Of a stretch of DNA of 64,000 bases, positions 43,643 to 55,377 are shown piece after piece. The notes below the pieces were generated by a model. It saw only the letters and a program-made list of their open reading frames with translations. It made no database searches and was not told where the DNA came from. Origin of the DNA: Pelomonas sp. V22 (GTDB lineage Bacteria; Pseudomonadota; Gammaproteobacteria; Burkholderiales; Burkholderiaceae_C); contig NZ_JAGIXS010000002.1 of assembly GCF_030014915.1 (NCBI RefSeq), positions 524,296 to 588,295 on the forward strand. Direction: 5' to 3'. Numbering within the stretch: position 1 is the first letter of the stretch; each line of letters begins with the position of its first letter. The position numbers and the translations under genes were made by a program.

Positions 43643-44851
43643 ATGAGAGTCAGCACCGCCAACATGTTCGACGCGAGCATTGCCAACCTGCAGCAAAGGC
43701 AGGAGAGCATGGCCATCGCGCAACAGAAACTGACCTCGGGCAAGCGCGTGCTGCTGGCCAGCGACGACCCCACCGGCGCTGCCCGGGCCGAGCGCGCGAT
43801 GGCCGCCATCGGCCGCGTGGACGCCAACCAGCGGGCCCTCGAAGCCAGCCGCAATGGCATGACGCTCAGCGAAGCAGCGCTGGGGGACGCCACCGAGCTC
43901 TTGCAGCAGGCCCGCGAAACCATGCTGGCCGCCGGCAACTTCAGCTACACCGATGCCGAGCGCCAGGGCCTCGCCAACAAGCTCAAGGGCCTGCGCTCGC
44001 AGTTGCTCGGCATCGCCAACCGGCCCGATGGCTCGGGCGGCTACCTGTTCTCCGGCCAGGGCTCGGCCAGCCCGCCGTTCGTCGACCAGGCGGGCGGCGT
44101 GCGCTTCAATGGCACGCCCGGCTCGGTACAGACCGGCAACTTCGACAATTTCCCGCTCACGGTAGACGGCCGCCGCACCTGGGAGCAGGCACGCACCGGC
44201 AACGGCACCTTCGAGACCGACCCGCTGCCCAATGCCACGACGGGTGCAGCACCCAAGGGCTGGATCGATTCCGGCCGCGTGACCGATGCCACCCAGCTGA
44301 CTGGCCACGAGTACCAGGTGCAGATCACCGGCGACGACCCGAGCGCGACCTACAACGTGGTCGACGTGACCCTGGGCTCCAGCGTGGCCAGCGGCGCCTA
44401 CCTGGCGGGCCAGAGCATCACCTTCGACGGCATCGCCGTGTCGCTGTCGGGAGCGGTGGTCGACGGCGACCAGTTCGCGATCAAGCCCTCGACCAGCGAC
44501 CTGAAGCTCTTCGACGTGCTGGACCGCGCGATCAGCGAGCTGTTCACCGGCTCGCGCAGCAATATCGAGATCACGCAGAGCAACTCCGGCCGCCTGCGCG
44601 ACCTGGACTCGCTGATCAGCAACATGCAGAACGTGCGCAGCCAGGTCGGCGAGCAGCTGAACAACCTGGACGGCACCGAGGGTCGCATGGCCGCGCTGAA
44701 GGAATACAACCAATCCGAGCGTTCCTCGGCCGAGGACCTGGACATGATTGCCGGCATCTCGGATTTCCAGAACCAGCAAAGCGGCTACGACGCCGCACTC
44801 AAGACCTATGCCACCGTGCAGCGCATGTCGCTGTTCGACTACATACGCTGA
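43643..44851 (+). CDS. flgL: Flagellar hook-filament junction protein FlgL (HAP3)
   Basis: 402 residues, second junction protein, between FlgK and flagellin. N-terminal MRVSTANMFDASIANLQQRQ and KLTSGKRVLLASDDPTGAA match the flagellin/FlgL family, and the C-terminal helix ends LKTYATVQRMSLFDYIR. GAGG lies before the ATG. It is the last structural gene of the rightward flg operon; a GCCCT-CGG-AGGGC hairpin without T-run lies shortly after it (about 44863-44875). Confidence 0.95.
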   Translation: MRVSTANMFDASIANLQQRQESMAIAQQKLTSGKRVLLASDDPTGAARAERAMAAIGRVDANQRALEASRNGMTLSEAALGDATELLQQARETMLAAGNFSYTDAERQGLANKLKGLRSQLLGIANRPDGSGGYLFSGQGSASPPFVDQAGGVRFNGTPGSVQTGNFDNFPLTVDGRRTWEQARTGNGTFETDPLPNATTGAAPKGWIDSGRVTDATQLTGHEYQVQITGDDPSATYNVVDVTLGSSVASGAYLAGQSITFDGIAVSLSGAVVDGDQFAIKPSTSDLKLFDVLDRAISELFTGSRSNIEITQSNSGRLRDLDSLISNMQNVRSQVGEQLNNLDGTEGRMAALKEYNQSERSSAEDLDMIAGISDFQNQQSGYDAALKTYATVQRMSLFDYIR

Positions 44852-44935
44852 GTTGCATCTGCCGCCCTCGGAGGGCCTCCATACGCGAAGTGCTCAAGTA
44901 AACTCGTCCACAGCCTTGTTTACCTGAGAGCTTTG

Positions 44936-46135
44936 ATGAGCAGCAGCAGTTTCGCAATCTGGGGGTCGGTCGCACTGGGCTATGCCCCGATGATCGACAA
45001 GCAGCACCAGGTCGTGGCGACCCGGCTGACGGTGTTCCCCCTGCGCCCCGACGCTCGCCTCGACGCCGCCGAACTGATTGCCGCGCTGGCCGTGGCCTGG
45101 CCCGAGGGCGGCAAGACCGTGGTGCTCAACGCGGTGAGCGAAAGCCTGCTGGCGGCGCTGCTGCAGACCCCGGCACCCAAGAACCTCCTGATCGAACTGC
45201 CGGCCTTCATGGCCACCGATGCCCAGCATGCCGAAGCCCTGGCCGGCGTGCGCGCACGCGGTGCCAAGCTGGTGCTCAAAGGTCGGCCGCTGCAGCCGCT
45301 GGCGCCCGAGCTGCAGGCCTGTTTCGGCCACTCGTTGCTGGACCTCGATGAAGAGCGCGGCGGCGACGGCACGCCGCCTTGGCCGGGTCTTCCCAAGCTG
45401 GTGTCGGGCGTGCGCAGCAGCGCCGATATCGAGGAAGCCTTCAAGCGCAATGCCACGGCCGTGCTGGGCTGGCCCATGCAGGGCGCCTACGAGCCTGTGC
45501 CCGGCGCGCCGGCCAAGATCGAGATGCAGAGCGATCTGCAGGTCATCGTGCAGCTGATGGCCCAGCTCGACCAGGGCGAGGACAGCGACAAGCTCGAGCG
45601 CACGCTGCAGCGCGATCCGACGCTGGCCTTCAAGCTCTTGCGCTACATGAACTCCGCCGCCTTCGGCCTGCCGGTCGAGGTCAGCTCCTTCAAGCACGCC
45701 ATCATGCTGCTCGGCTATGCGCGCTTGAAGCGCTGGCTGGCCCTCCTGCTCGCCACGGCCAGCAAGGACCACAGCATGCGGCCCATCATGTTCGGTGCGC
45801 TGCGCCGCGGCCTCATCATGGAAGAGCTGGCCAAGGGCATGGACGAGGCCGACATGCGCGATGAGATGTTCATCTGCGGCCTGTTCTCCTGCCTGGACCA
45901 CATGCTCAAGCAGCCCTTCGCCAAGCTGCTCGAAGCCATCCCCATGCCCGAGCGCGTGCGCCAGGCCCTGGTGGACGAAAGCGGCCCCTACCAGCCCTAC
46001 CTGGAGCTGGTGCATGCCATCGAGCATGAATCGGCGTTCGATTTCCGCAGCGCCGCCGACCAGCTGATGCTGGGTGCTCAGGAGATCAACGACGGCGTGA
46101 TGCGCGCCCTGGCCAAGGCCGCCCAGCTCGAGTGA
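44936..46135 (+). CDS. HDOD-domain signalling protein with degenerate EAL-like N-terminal part
   Basis: 399 residues, YuxH/CdgJ-like. The C-terminal HDOD domain (about residues 195-395) is recognisable by LERTLQRDPTLAFKLLRYMN, FKHAIMLLGYARLKRWLALL and the following helices. The first about 180 residues occupy the place of an EAL domain but lack the EAL, DDFGTG and other metal-binding motifs, so no c-di-GMP hydrolysis is expected. HDOD proteins are signalling adaptors in motility and regulatory circuits. The start is ATG 44936 (MSSSSFAIWGSVALGYAPMI). It sits behind flgL and 12 bases before a kinase gene, suggesting a signalling operon. Confidence 0.85.
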   Translation: MSSSSFAIWGSVALGYAPMIDKQHQVVATRLTVFPLRPDARLDAAELIAALAVAWPEGGKTVVLNAVSESLLAALLQTPAPKNLLIELPAFMATDAQHAEALAGVRARGAKLVLKGRPLQPLAPELQACFGHSLLDLDEERGGDGTPPWPGLPKLVSGVRSSADIEEAFKRNATAVLGWPMQGAYEPVPGAPAKIEMQSDLQVIVQLMAQLDQGEDSDKLERTLQRDPTLAFKLLRYMNSAAFGLPVEVSSFKHAIMLLGYARLKRWLALLLATASKDHSMRPIMFGALRRGLIMEELAKGMDEADMRDEMFICGLFSCLDHMLKQPFAKLLEAIPMPERVRQALVDESGPYQPYLELVHAIEHESAFDFRSAADQLMLGAQEINDGVMRALAKAAQLE

Positions 46136-46147
46136 ACCCGGGCACCG

Positions 46148-48364
46148 ATGCCCTCGCAACTGCCCCTGCTTCCGCAAGACCCGGCCGCCCTGCGCGGCCT
46201 GATCGACATGGCCGCCGAGCCCATGCTGCTGCTCGACTCGAACCTGCAGGTGCGAGCCGCCAATCCCGCCGCGCAGCAGCAGCTGGCACTGCAGATCGGC
46301 GGCGAGCTGCATGGCCTTTTGACGGCCACCGGCACCAAGCTGCTGGACTGGCTGCGGCTCGCTGTCCAGGCCCATGCCGATGGCCGCCGGCTGCCGGCTG
46401 CGCCCTCGGTGCAAATGCAGGGCGGCGGCTGCGCCCATGTCAGCCTGGCCGCGCTGGAGCCGCAGGACGGTGAGCCGGCGCGCTGGCTGCTTCAGGCCCA
46501 GCCCGAAGCCGCACGAACGGCCCGTCGCGGCAGGAAGACCGCGACCAAGCCCACGCCGCCGGCCGCCGCCGAGCCCGCCCCGGCAGCCGGGCGCGCCCCG
46601 GCCGAGCGGGCCTTTGACGAGATCAACCAATGGCTGGCCCTGAGCCCCCAGCCCATGTTGCTGTTCGATGCCGGCGGCCTGCTGCTGCGTTGCAATGCGC
46701 CGTTCGCCGCCCTGCTGCCGGGCTCACCCTCCAGCCTGCAGGAGCTGCCTGCTGCCCTGCAGGCCCTGCTCGGCTGGCAGCGCGGCCGCATGCTGCCGGC
46801 GCTGCAAGGCATGCAGGCCATGCAGACGCAGGCCAGCCTCGTGGACCCCACCGGCCGCACGCGCTGGTTGCAGGCCCAGGTGCAGCGCCAGGCCGGCACC
46901 AGCCAGCGCTACATGGCCGTGCTGCTCGACCGCACGGCCGAGCAGGACCGCGACCTGGCCCACCAGCAGCTCGACGCGCTGATGGACACGGCCGGCGTGG
47001 GCCTCGCCACCTTCCAGCAGGACGCCGGCTGGCTGCGCCCGCGCACCAGCACCAAGCCAAGCGCCTCGGCGGGCAGCAGCGATCCGCTGGCTGGCCTGCA
47101 GGGCGTGGGCCGAGACATCGTCGAGCCCGAGTCCCTGCCCGAGTTCGAGCGGCTGCAGCAAGCGTTGAAGACGGGCGAGCGCATCGAAGTCGAGTACGCC
47201 GTCCAGCATCCGGAGCTGGGCCGGCGCTGGCTGCTGACCCGGGTCGAGCCCGGCGCCCTCGGTTCGGGCCAGCGCACGCTGTCGGTGGTGACGCTGGACG
47301 TGACCGCCCGCCACCTGGCCCAGGATCGCAATGAGCAGTTGCTGCGCGAGCTGACCACCATCATGGACAGCTCGGGCCTGGGCATGGCCTATCTGCGTGG
47401 CGAGCGCCTGGTGCGCTGCAACCCGGGCTTCGCCCAGATGCTGAGCCTGCAGCCGCGCGCCGCCACGGCCGGCACGCCGCTGGCCGAGCTGTTCGCCACG
47501 TTGCCGGCGCTGGGCCGCGAGGTGATGGCCGCCCTGCCCTCGCTGGATGCGCGCGAGGTCGTGGAGCTCGAGCTCCCGCCCGAGCTGCCGCTGGCCGGCG
47601 AGATGCAGCGCTGGCTGAGCCTGAGCCTGCGTCGCGTGCGCTCGGCCCTCGGCCATGAGACCAGCGAGCCCGAGACGATTGCCGTCATCAGCGACGTGAC
47701 CACGCACCGCGCCGCCGAGGCCGCGCGACTCGAGGCCGCCATCGCCCAGCGCGAGTTGCTGGTGCGCGAGGTCCACCACCGCATCAAGAACAACCTGCAG
47801 GGCGTGGCCGGCCTCTTGCAGCAGATCGCCGCGCGCCGCCCCGAGGTGGCCGGCGTGATCAACGAGGCCGTGGGCCAGGTCCAAGCCATCGCCCAGGTCT
47901 ATGGCCTGCAGGTTGGCAGCACCGGCCCTTTGCGGCTGCGCCGCGTGATGGACGCCATCACTGGCTCGGTGCAGCGCATTTTTGGCCGCGTCATCCACCT
48001 GGCCGTGGCCGGGCCGCAGGCCGAGCAGGCCCATCAGTGGTCGCTGCCCGAGGCAGAGTCGATACCGATTGCGCTGTCGCTCAACGAGTTGCTGACCAAC
48101 GCGGTCAAGCACGGGCCCGGCGACGACGTGCATTGCACCCTGGTCTGCGAGGCCGACCAGGTGCTGGTCGAGATTCGCAACACGGGCGAGCTGCCGCTGG
48201 GTTTCGACCTCGGCGCGGTGCGCGGTGGCGTGTCGGGCCTTGGCCTCGTGCGGGCCCTGCTGCCGCGCCGTAGCGCCACGCTGAGCCTCGTCCAACAAGG
48301 CGGTGAAGTGGTCTGCCGCGTCGAGCTGCGCCCCCCGGGCCTCAGCTTTTTGCTGCCGCTATGA
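46148..48364 (+). CDS. PAS-containing HisKA_2-type sensor histidine kinase
   Basis: 738 residues with no membrane helix, hence cytoplasmic. Several PAS-like segments cover residues 15-520. An alanine/proline/lysine-rich linker lies near residues 115-155. The kinase core has the HisKA_2 phospho-acceptor block REVHHRIKNNLQGVAGLLQQ at about residue 540, the N-box in LSLNELLTNAVKHGPGDD, and GVSGLGLVRALL. HisKA_2 kinases commonly signal to ANTAR regulators, and one follows 25 bases downstream. The signal is unknown. It is probably in one operon with the HDOD gene. Confidence 0.88.
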   Translation: MPSQLPLLPQDPAALRGLIDMAAEPMLLLDSNLQVRAANPAAQQQLALQIGGELHGLLTATGTKLLDWLRLAVQAHADGRRLPAAPSVQMQGGGCAHVSLAALEPQDGEPARWLLQAQPEAARTARRGRKTATKPTPPAAAEPAPAAGRAPAERAFDEINQWLALSPQPMLLFDAGGLLLRCNAPFAALLPGSPSSLQELPAALQALLGWQRGRMLPALQGMQAMQTQASLVDPTGRTRWLQAQVQRQAGTSQRYMAVLLDRTAEQDRDLAHQQLDALMDTAGVGLATFQQDAGWLRPRTSTKPSASAGSSDPLAGLQGVGRDIVEPESLPEFERLQQALKTGERIEVEYAVQHPELGRRWLLTRVEPGALGSGQRTLSVVTLDVTARHLAQDRNEQLLRELTTIMDSSGLGMAYLRGERLVRCNPGFAQMLSLQPRAATAGTPLAELFATLPALGREVMAALPSLDAREVVELELPPELPLAGEMQRWLSLSLRRVRSALGHETSEPETIAVISDVTTHRAAEAARLEAAIAQRELLVREVHHRIKNNLQGVAGLLQQIAARRPEVAGVINEAVGQVQAIAQVYGLQVGSTGPLRLRRVMDAITGSVQRIFGRVIHLAVAGPQAEQAHQWSLPEAESIPIALSLNELLTNAVKHGPGDDVHCTLVCEADQVLVEIRNTGELPLGFDLGAVRGGVSGLGLVRALLPRRSATLSLVQQGGEVVCRVELRPPGLSFLLPL

Positions 48365-48389
48365 TCGCCGCGCGATAGGAGCACAGACG

Positions 48390-48977
48390 TTGACAAGCAA
48401 GGGCAAGATTCTGGTGGTGGACGACGACCGGCTGGTGCTGGCCACGCTGGTCCATGGCCTCTCGCAAGCCGGCTACCAGGTGATCGATGCCGACAACGGC
48501 GACGACGCCATTCTGCTGGCCCGCGAGCACAAGCCCGAGCTGGCTTTGCTGGACATCCGCATGGAAGGAATGTCGGGCTTCGACGTGGCCGAGTACCTGC
48601 GCCAGTCCCTGCAGACGCCCTTCATGTTCCTGTCGGCCTTTGCCGACGAGGCCACGCTGGCCCAGGTCAAGCAGCTCGGCGCCGTCGCCTACCTGGTCAA
48701 GCCGCTGGACATCCACCAGATCGTGCCCGCCGTCGAGGCGGCCTTTGCCAACATCAAGCAGGGCTCGGTGTCGCCGCCATCGGCCACCTGCCCCGCCCAT
48801 GACGCAGCCCTTGTGGCCATGGCCCAGGGCGTGCTGATGCACCGCTACTCGCTGTCGCGTCAGGAATCGCTGGCCCAGCTGCAGGCCCTGGCCGATGGCG
48901 AGAAGCGGGCGTTGGCCGATCAGGCCCAGCGCCTGGTCGAAGCCGTGGAGCTCCTGGCGGCTAGTCGGCCAGCGTGA
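48390..48977 (+). CDS. ANTAR-domain response regulator (putative RNA-binding antiterminator)
   Basis: 195 residues. The receiver domain has D11-D13, phospho-acceptor D55 (LLDIRMEGMSG) and the lysine of YLVKPLDIHQI. The C-terminal ANTAR domain spans about residues 135-190 (VAMAQGVLMHRYSLSRQESL, ALADQAQRLVEAVELL). ANTAR proteins bind paired hairpins in nascent RNA and prevent termination. The start is TTG 48390, with AGGAG 8 bases upstream; no ATG fits the receiver start. The upstream HisKA_2 kinase is the likely partner. Its last 17 bases overlap the convergent kinase gene. Confidence 0.86.
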   Translation: MTSKGKILVVDDDRLVLATLVHGLSQAGYQVIDADNGDDAILLAREHKPELALLDIRMEGMSGFDVAEYLRQSLQTPFMFLSAFADEATLAQVKQLGAVAYLVKPLDIHQIVPAVEAAFANIKQGSVSPPSATCPAHDAALVAMAQGVLMHRYSLSRQESLAQLQALADGEKRALADQAQRLVEAVELLAASRPA

Positions 48978-50574
48978 AGTAGAAGCGCGCACCGCGCCCC
49001 ACTTCGGACTCGGCCCAGATCTCACCGCCATGGCGGCGCACGATGCGCCGCACCGACGCCAGGCCCACGCCTGTGCCCTGGAAATCGCTGGCGCTGTGCA
49101 GGCGCTGGAACACGCCGAACAGGCGGTCGGCAAAGCGCATGTCGAAGCCGGCGCCGTTGTCGGCCACGACGAACACGCGCTGGCCCTGGTCGACCAGCGA
49201 CTCAAAGCGGATCTCGGCCCGCTCGCACTTGCCGCTGTACTTCCAGGCGTTGCCGAGCAGGTTCTCGAGCACCATGCGGAGCAGCGTCGGGTCGCCATGG
49301 GTGGCGAGTTCGGGCGCGATCAGCAGCTCCACCTCGCGCTCCGGCGCGCCGCGGCGCAGGTCTTCGCAGACGAAGGCCGCGAGTTGCGAAAGATTGACCG
49401 GCTGGCGCGACAGCGGCTGGTGGGACAGCGCGCTCAGGGACAGCAGCGAGTCGATCATGCTGTTCATGCGGGCGGCGGCGCCCATCACGCGGTCCAGGTG
49501 GTCGGTGCCGATGCGGTCCAGCACGCGGCCGTAGTCTTCCTTCAAGATGCGGCTGAAGCCCTCGACCACGCGCAGCGGCGCGCGCAGGTCGTGCGAAACG
49601 GTGTAGCTGAAGGCCTCGTGGTCGGCCCGCGCCGCTTCGGCCGCCTGCAGCGCCGCCTGGCCCACCTCGGTGCCGGCCGGCAGCGGCCACAGGCTCAGGA
49701 GCCGGAGCCCGGGACTCAGCGGACGCCAGCCAAACATCCAGTCGCCCGCCTGGCCTTCGCTCGCCTGCAGGCCCTCGCGCAGCGCCGCATCGAGGCCGCG
49801 CTGGGCCTCGCTCCAGGCACTGCCGCGCAAGGCGGCTTCACGTTGGCCCAGCCATTCAGCGGCGGCCGGGTTGAGGTCAATCAGCTTGGGGGATTCGTTG
49901 GTCTCGATCAGCAGGGCCGGGCCCGGCAGGGCACGCAGCCAGTCGAGCCGGCTCGGCTGGGCGGCCGGCAGTTGCCGAGCCGTGCCAAGGTAGCCGCTGA
50001 AGCGCCCGCTGGCATCGAGGCAGACCTGGGCGCGCAGGAGCCAGCGGCCCGAGAACTGCGCGGCCGCACTGCCGTCGATCTGGCCGGCCACCTCCAGCTC
50101 GGTGAAGGGCGCCTGCTCGTCCAGGCGCTGGCGCAGGCTGGCGGCGCCCGCCCTGGCTTCGTCGTGGCCGGGAAGCTCGAAGCGTTCCCACAGCGCCTGC
50201 GTGGCGGCCGCGCCTATCCATGAAGAGGCCGGTGCGCCCAGCGGCGCCTGCCAGCGCACCAGGTGGTGCTGGGCGTCGGTTTGCCATTGCCAGTCGGGTT
50301 GCAGGTGCACAAGGGCCTGGGCATGGACCCGCGCCTCGCGCAGCGCCTCGCCATAGCGCTGACGGGTCAGGCGCACGCCCACATGCCAGCCCACGGCCGT
50401 CATCAGCACGACCAGCACGCTGCTGAGCAAGAGCGTCAGCAAGACCTGACCCTGATGCGGCTCGGCCAGCACCAGCCACAGGAGCGCAGCCACCACAGCC
50501 AGCGACAGCAGCAGGCCAACGGCCCACCACGGAGGGCGGCGCAGGGCGGCGCTGGCATCGCTGAGGCTGTTCAT
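48961..50574 (-). CDS. Membrane sensor histidine kinase (phytochrome-type HisKA core)
   Basis: 537 residues. Two N-terminal helices (WWAVGLLLSLAVVAALLWLV and VLLTLLLSSVLVVLMTAVGW) with a very short loop between them suggest intramembrane or cytoplasmic sensing. PAS-like regions fill about residues 75-290, then HisKA (EAFSYTVSHDLRAPLRVVEG) and HATPase (LENLLGNAWKYSG, VADNGAGFDMRFADRLFGVF, GTGVGLASVRRIVRRHGG). The start is ATG 50574; ATG 50583 would add three residues. It has no response regulator of its own and converges on the ANTAR gene. It diverges from the hybrid kinase, with a FliA-type site in between. Confidence 0.86.
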   Translation of the reverse strand: MNSLSDASAALRRPPWWAVGLLLSLAVVAALLWLVLAEPHQGQVLLTLLLSSVLVVLMTAVGWHVGVRLTRQRYGEALREARVHAQALVHLQPDWQWQTDAQHHLVRWQAPLGAPASSWIGAAATQALWERFELPGHDEARAGAASLRQRLDEQAPFTELEVAGQIDGSAAAQFSGRWLLRAQVCLDASGRFSGYLGTARQLPAAQPSRLDWLRALPGPALLIETNESPKLIDLNPAAAEWLGQREAALRGSAWSEAQRGLDAALREGLQASEGQAGDWMFGWRPLSPGLRLLSLWPLPAGTEVGQAALQAAEAARADHEAFSYTVSHDLRAPLRVVEGFSRILKEDYGRVLDRIGTDHLDRVMGAAARMNSMIDSLLSLSALSHQPLSRQPVNLSQLAAFVCEDLRRGAPEREVELLIAPELATHGDPTLLRMVLENLLGNAWKYSGKCERAEIRFESLVDQGQRVFVVADNGAGFDMRFADRLFGVFQRLHSASDFQGTGVGLASVRRIVRRHGGEIWAESEVGRGARFYFTLAD

Positions 50575-50603
50575 CGCGGGCATTGTAGGAGCGCCCACCC
50601 GGC

Positions 50604-50630
50604 TCAACGCCCCGGGGACCCTGCCGATAA
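50604..50630 (+). promoter_or_regulatory. Candidate sigma-28 (FliA) promoter for the hybrid kinase operon
   Basis: TCAACGCC, 11 bases, GCCGATAA. The -10 matches the FliA consensus in all eight positions; the -35 keeps TCAA of the TCAAG variant also seen before flgM. The predicted start is near 50637, about 55 bases before the gene at 50693. Confidence 0.55.
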
Positions 50631-50692
50631 CCCGAGGAGCAACCAGCCCCGCTAGACTGGCACCACACCCGCAAGGAAACCCAGCCTTACCC

Positions 50693-53121
<2,429 letters not shown>

Positions 53122-53125
<4 letters not shown>

Positions 53126-55368
53126 CTGCACTGGGCTCCCAGCTCGACAACGACCTGCCCGAGCAGCCACGCGTGCTGCTGGTCGACGATGACGAGGTCA
53201 ATCTGCTGCTGACGGCGATTGCCTTGCGCGAGCGCGGCTTCGACATCACCGAGGCGAGCGGCGGCGAGCAGGCGCTGCGCATGATGGCCGAGTGGTGCCC
53301 CGACGTGATCGTGCTCGATGCGCTGATGCCCGAGCTCGACGGCTTCGAAACCTGCGTGCGCCTGCGCGAGCTGCCCGGCTTCGAATCGATTCCCGTGCTG
53401 ATGCTGACCGGCCTCGACGACGAGGCCTCGATCAACCGCGCCTACCAGGTCGGCGCCACCGACTTCTTCGTCAAGTCCAACCAGTGGAGCCTCTTGGCCG
53501 GGCGCCTGCGCTACTTGCTGCGCAGCTCGCGCACCCGCATCGAGCTGGAGCGCAGCAAGGCACGGCTAGCCCGCGCGCAAGACCTGGCCCGCATGGGCAG
53601 CTTCGAATGGCACCGTGATTCCGGCGGCTTCATGCCGGCGGCCGAGGCGCTGCGCGTGTTCGGCAAGGGGCCGACAGAGTCGCTGGATTTCATAGGCGCG
53701 ATGCGCATGGTGCCGGCCGACGAGCGCACCCAGTTCCTGCGCCTCTTGCGCGACGTGCTGGCCCACAACTCGGTGCTGGTGACCGACCTGCCCGTCACCT
53801 TGCTGGACGGCCGCCAGCGCGTCATCCACATCGAGGCCGAGCCCGAGTTCAACGAGCACGGCAATTCCAGCGGCTACACCGGCGTGCTGCAGGACGTGAC
53901 CGACCGCCGCCTCGCTGAAGACAAGATCCGCCAGCTCGCCAACTTCGATGCCCTCACCGGCCTGCCCAACCGCCACCAGCTGATCTGGCGTGCCGAGCGC
54001 GCCATCGACCAGGCCCGCCGCAGCGGCCATGAGGTGGGCCTGCTGCTGATCGACCTGGACCGCTTCAAGATCATCAACGACACCCTCGGCCATGCGGCCG
54101 GCGACGAACTGCTGATGGAAGTGGGCCGGCGCCTGCGCCGCTGCGTGCGCCATTCCGACCAGGTCATGGAAGGCATGCTGGAGGCCGTGGGCTCACGCTC
54201 ACACCGCTCGCTGGAGGCCGTGGGTCGCCTGGGTGGCGACGAGTTCGTGGCCCTGCTGCCCGAGATCATCGACGAGCGCGATGCCGAGCGCGTGGCCGAC
54301 CGTGTGCTCGAAGCCATGCGCGAGCCCTTCTTCATCGCCGGCCAGGAGTGCTTTGTCACGGCCAGCGTGGGCATCGCCATCTATCCGCGCGACGGCATGA
54401 GCATGGCCGACCTGCTGCGCAATTCCGACGTGGCCATGTACGCGGTCAAGAACCAGGGCCGCAATGCCTCGGCGCTCTACACGCCGCAGTTGGCCGGCCG
54501 TGGCCGCGAGAAGCTGGAGCTGGAGTCGGCCCTGCACAAGGCCATCGAGCGCGACGAGATCGTGCTGCACTACCAGCCCAAGGTCGACGTGCGCTCGGCC
54601 CGCATGGTCGGCGCCGAGGCGCTGATGCGCTGGAGGCGCGGCGACAAGCTGGTGCCGCCGGGCGAGTTCATCCCGCTGGCCGAAGAAAGCGGCCTGATCG
54701 TGCCGCTCTCGGAATGGGCGCTGCGCGAGGCGGCCCGCCAGGCCAAGGTCTGGCAGCTGAACTTCGGCTTTGCCGACTCCATCGCCGTCAACCTGCCGAA
54801 CCGTTTGTTCGAGCGCTCCGACCTGGTGGAGCACATCCACCAATGCGTCAGCAGCTACGGCGTGCCGCACCGCGCCATCCAGCTCGAGATCACCGAGACG
54901 GGCCTGATGAAGGACCTGCAGAACGTGATCCCGGCGTTGCACCGGCTGAACGAGGTCGGCGTTGAAATCTCGATCGACGACTTCGGCACCGGCTACTCCT
55001 CGCTGGCCTACCTGACCACGCTGCCGATCTCCGAAGTGAAGATCGACCGCAGCTTCGTGCGCGACCTCGGCATCACGCCGCAGAGCTCGGCGGTGGTCAC
55101 GGCCATCATTGCGCTGGCCCGCTCACTCGGCCTGCGCGTGATCGCCGAAGGCGTCGAGACGCTGCGCCAGATGGAAGTGCTGCACCGCCTGGGCTGCTCG
55201 CTGATGCAGGGTTTCCTGTTCAGCAAGCCGCTGCCGCCGGAGGAGCTGGAGCTGTGGCTGGCCAACACGGTGCTGCCCCGCAAGGCGCCCTGGATCGGCC
55301 AGGCCAGCCTGGAAGGTACGGCCTCCGACCCCGTCAATGATCTGGCTCGCCCGGCGGGCCAGCGCTAG
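53122..55368 (+). CDS. REC-PAS-GGDEF-EAL cyclic-di-GMP signalling protein
   Basis: 748 residues. The receiver has D22-D24 and phospho-acceptor D66 (LDALMPELDG). A short PAS region (about 155-265) precedes GGDEF with the intact motif at residues 371-375, then an EAL domain with EALMRW (about 497), LEITETGLM, SIDDFGTGYSSLAYL, KIDRSFV and VIAEGVET. Both synthesis and hydrolysis motifs look complete. The product-inhibition motif RxxD (RHSD, 343-346) is 24 residues before GGDEF instead of 5. Start ATG 53122 overlaps the hybrid kinase stop (ATGA), so the phosphorelay probably feeds this protein. Confidence 0.92.
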
Positions 55369-55377
55369 GACCCGCGC

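Noticed and set aside
44894-44920. TCAAGTAA-N11-GCCTTGTT before the HDOD gene as a FliA promoter
   Set aside because: The -35 and the GCC are at correct spacing but the rest of the -10 does not match; too weak to list as a feature.
48961-48977. Overlapping 3' ends (also 13417-13449 and 15225-15247) as signs of frameshift or misassembly
   Set aside because: In each case both proteins end naturally with family-typical length; short convergent overlaps are common in compact genomes.
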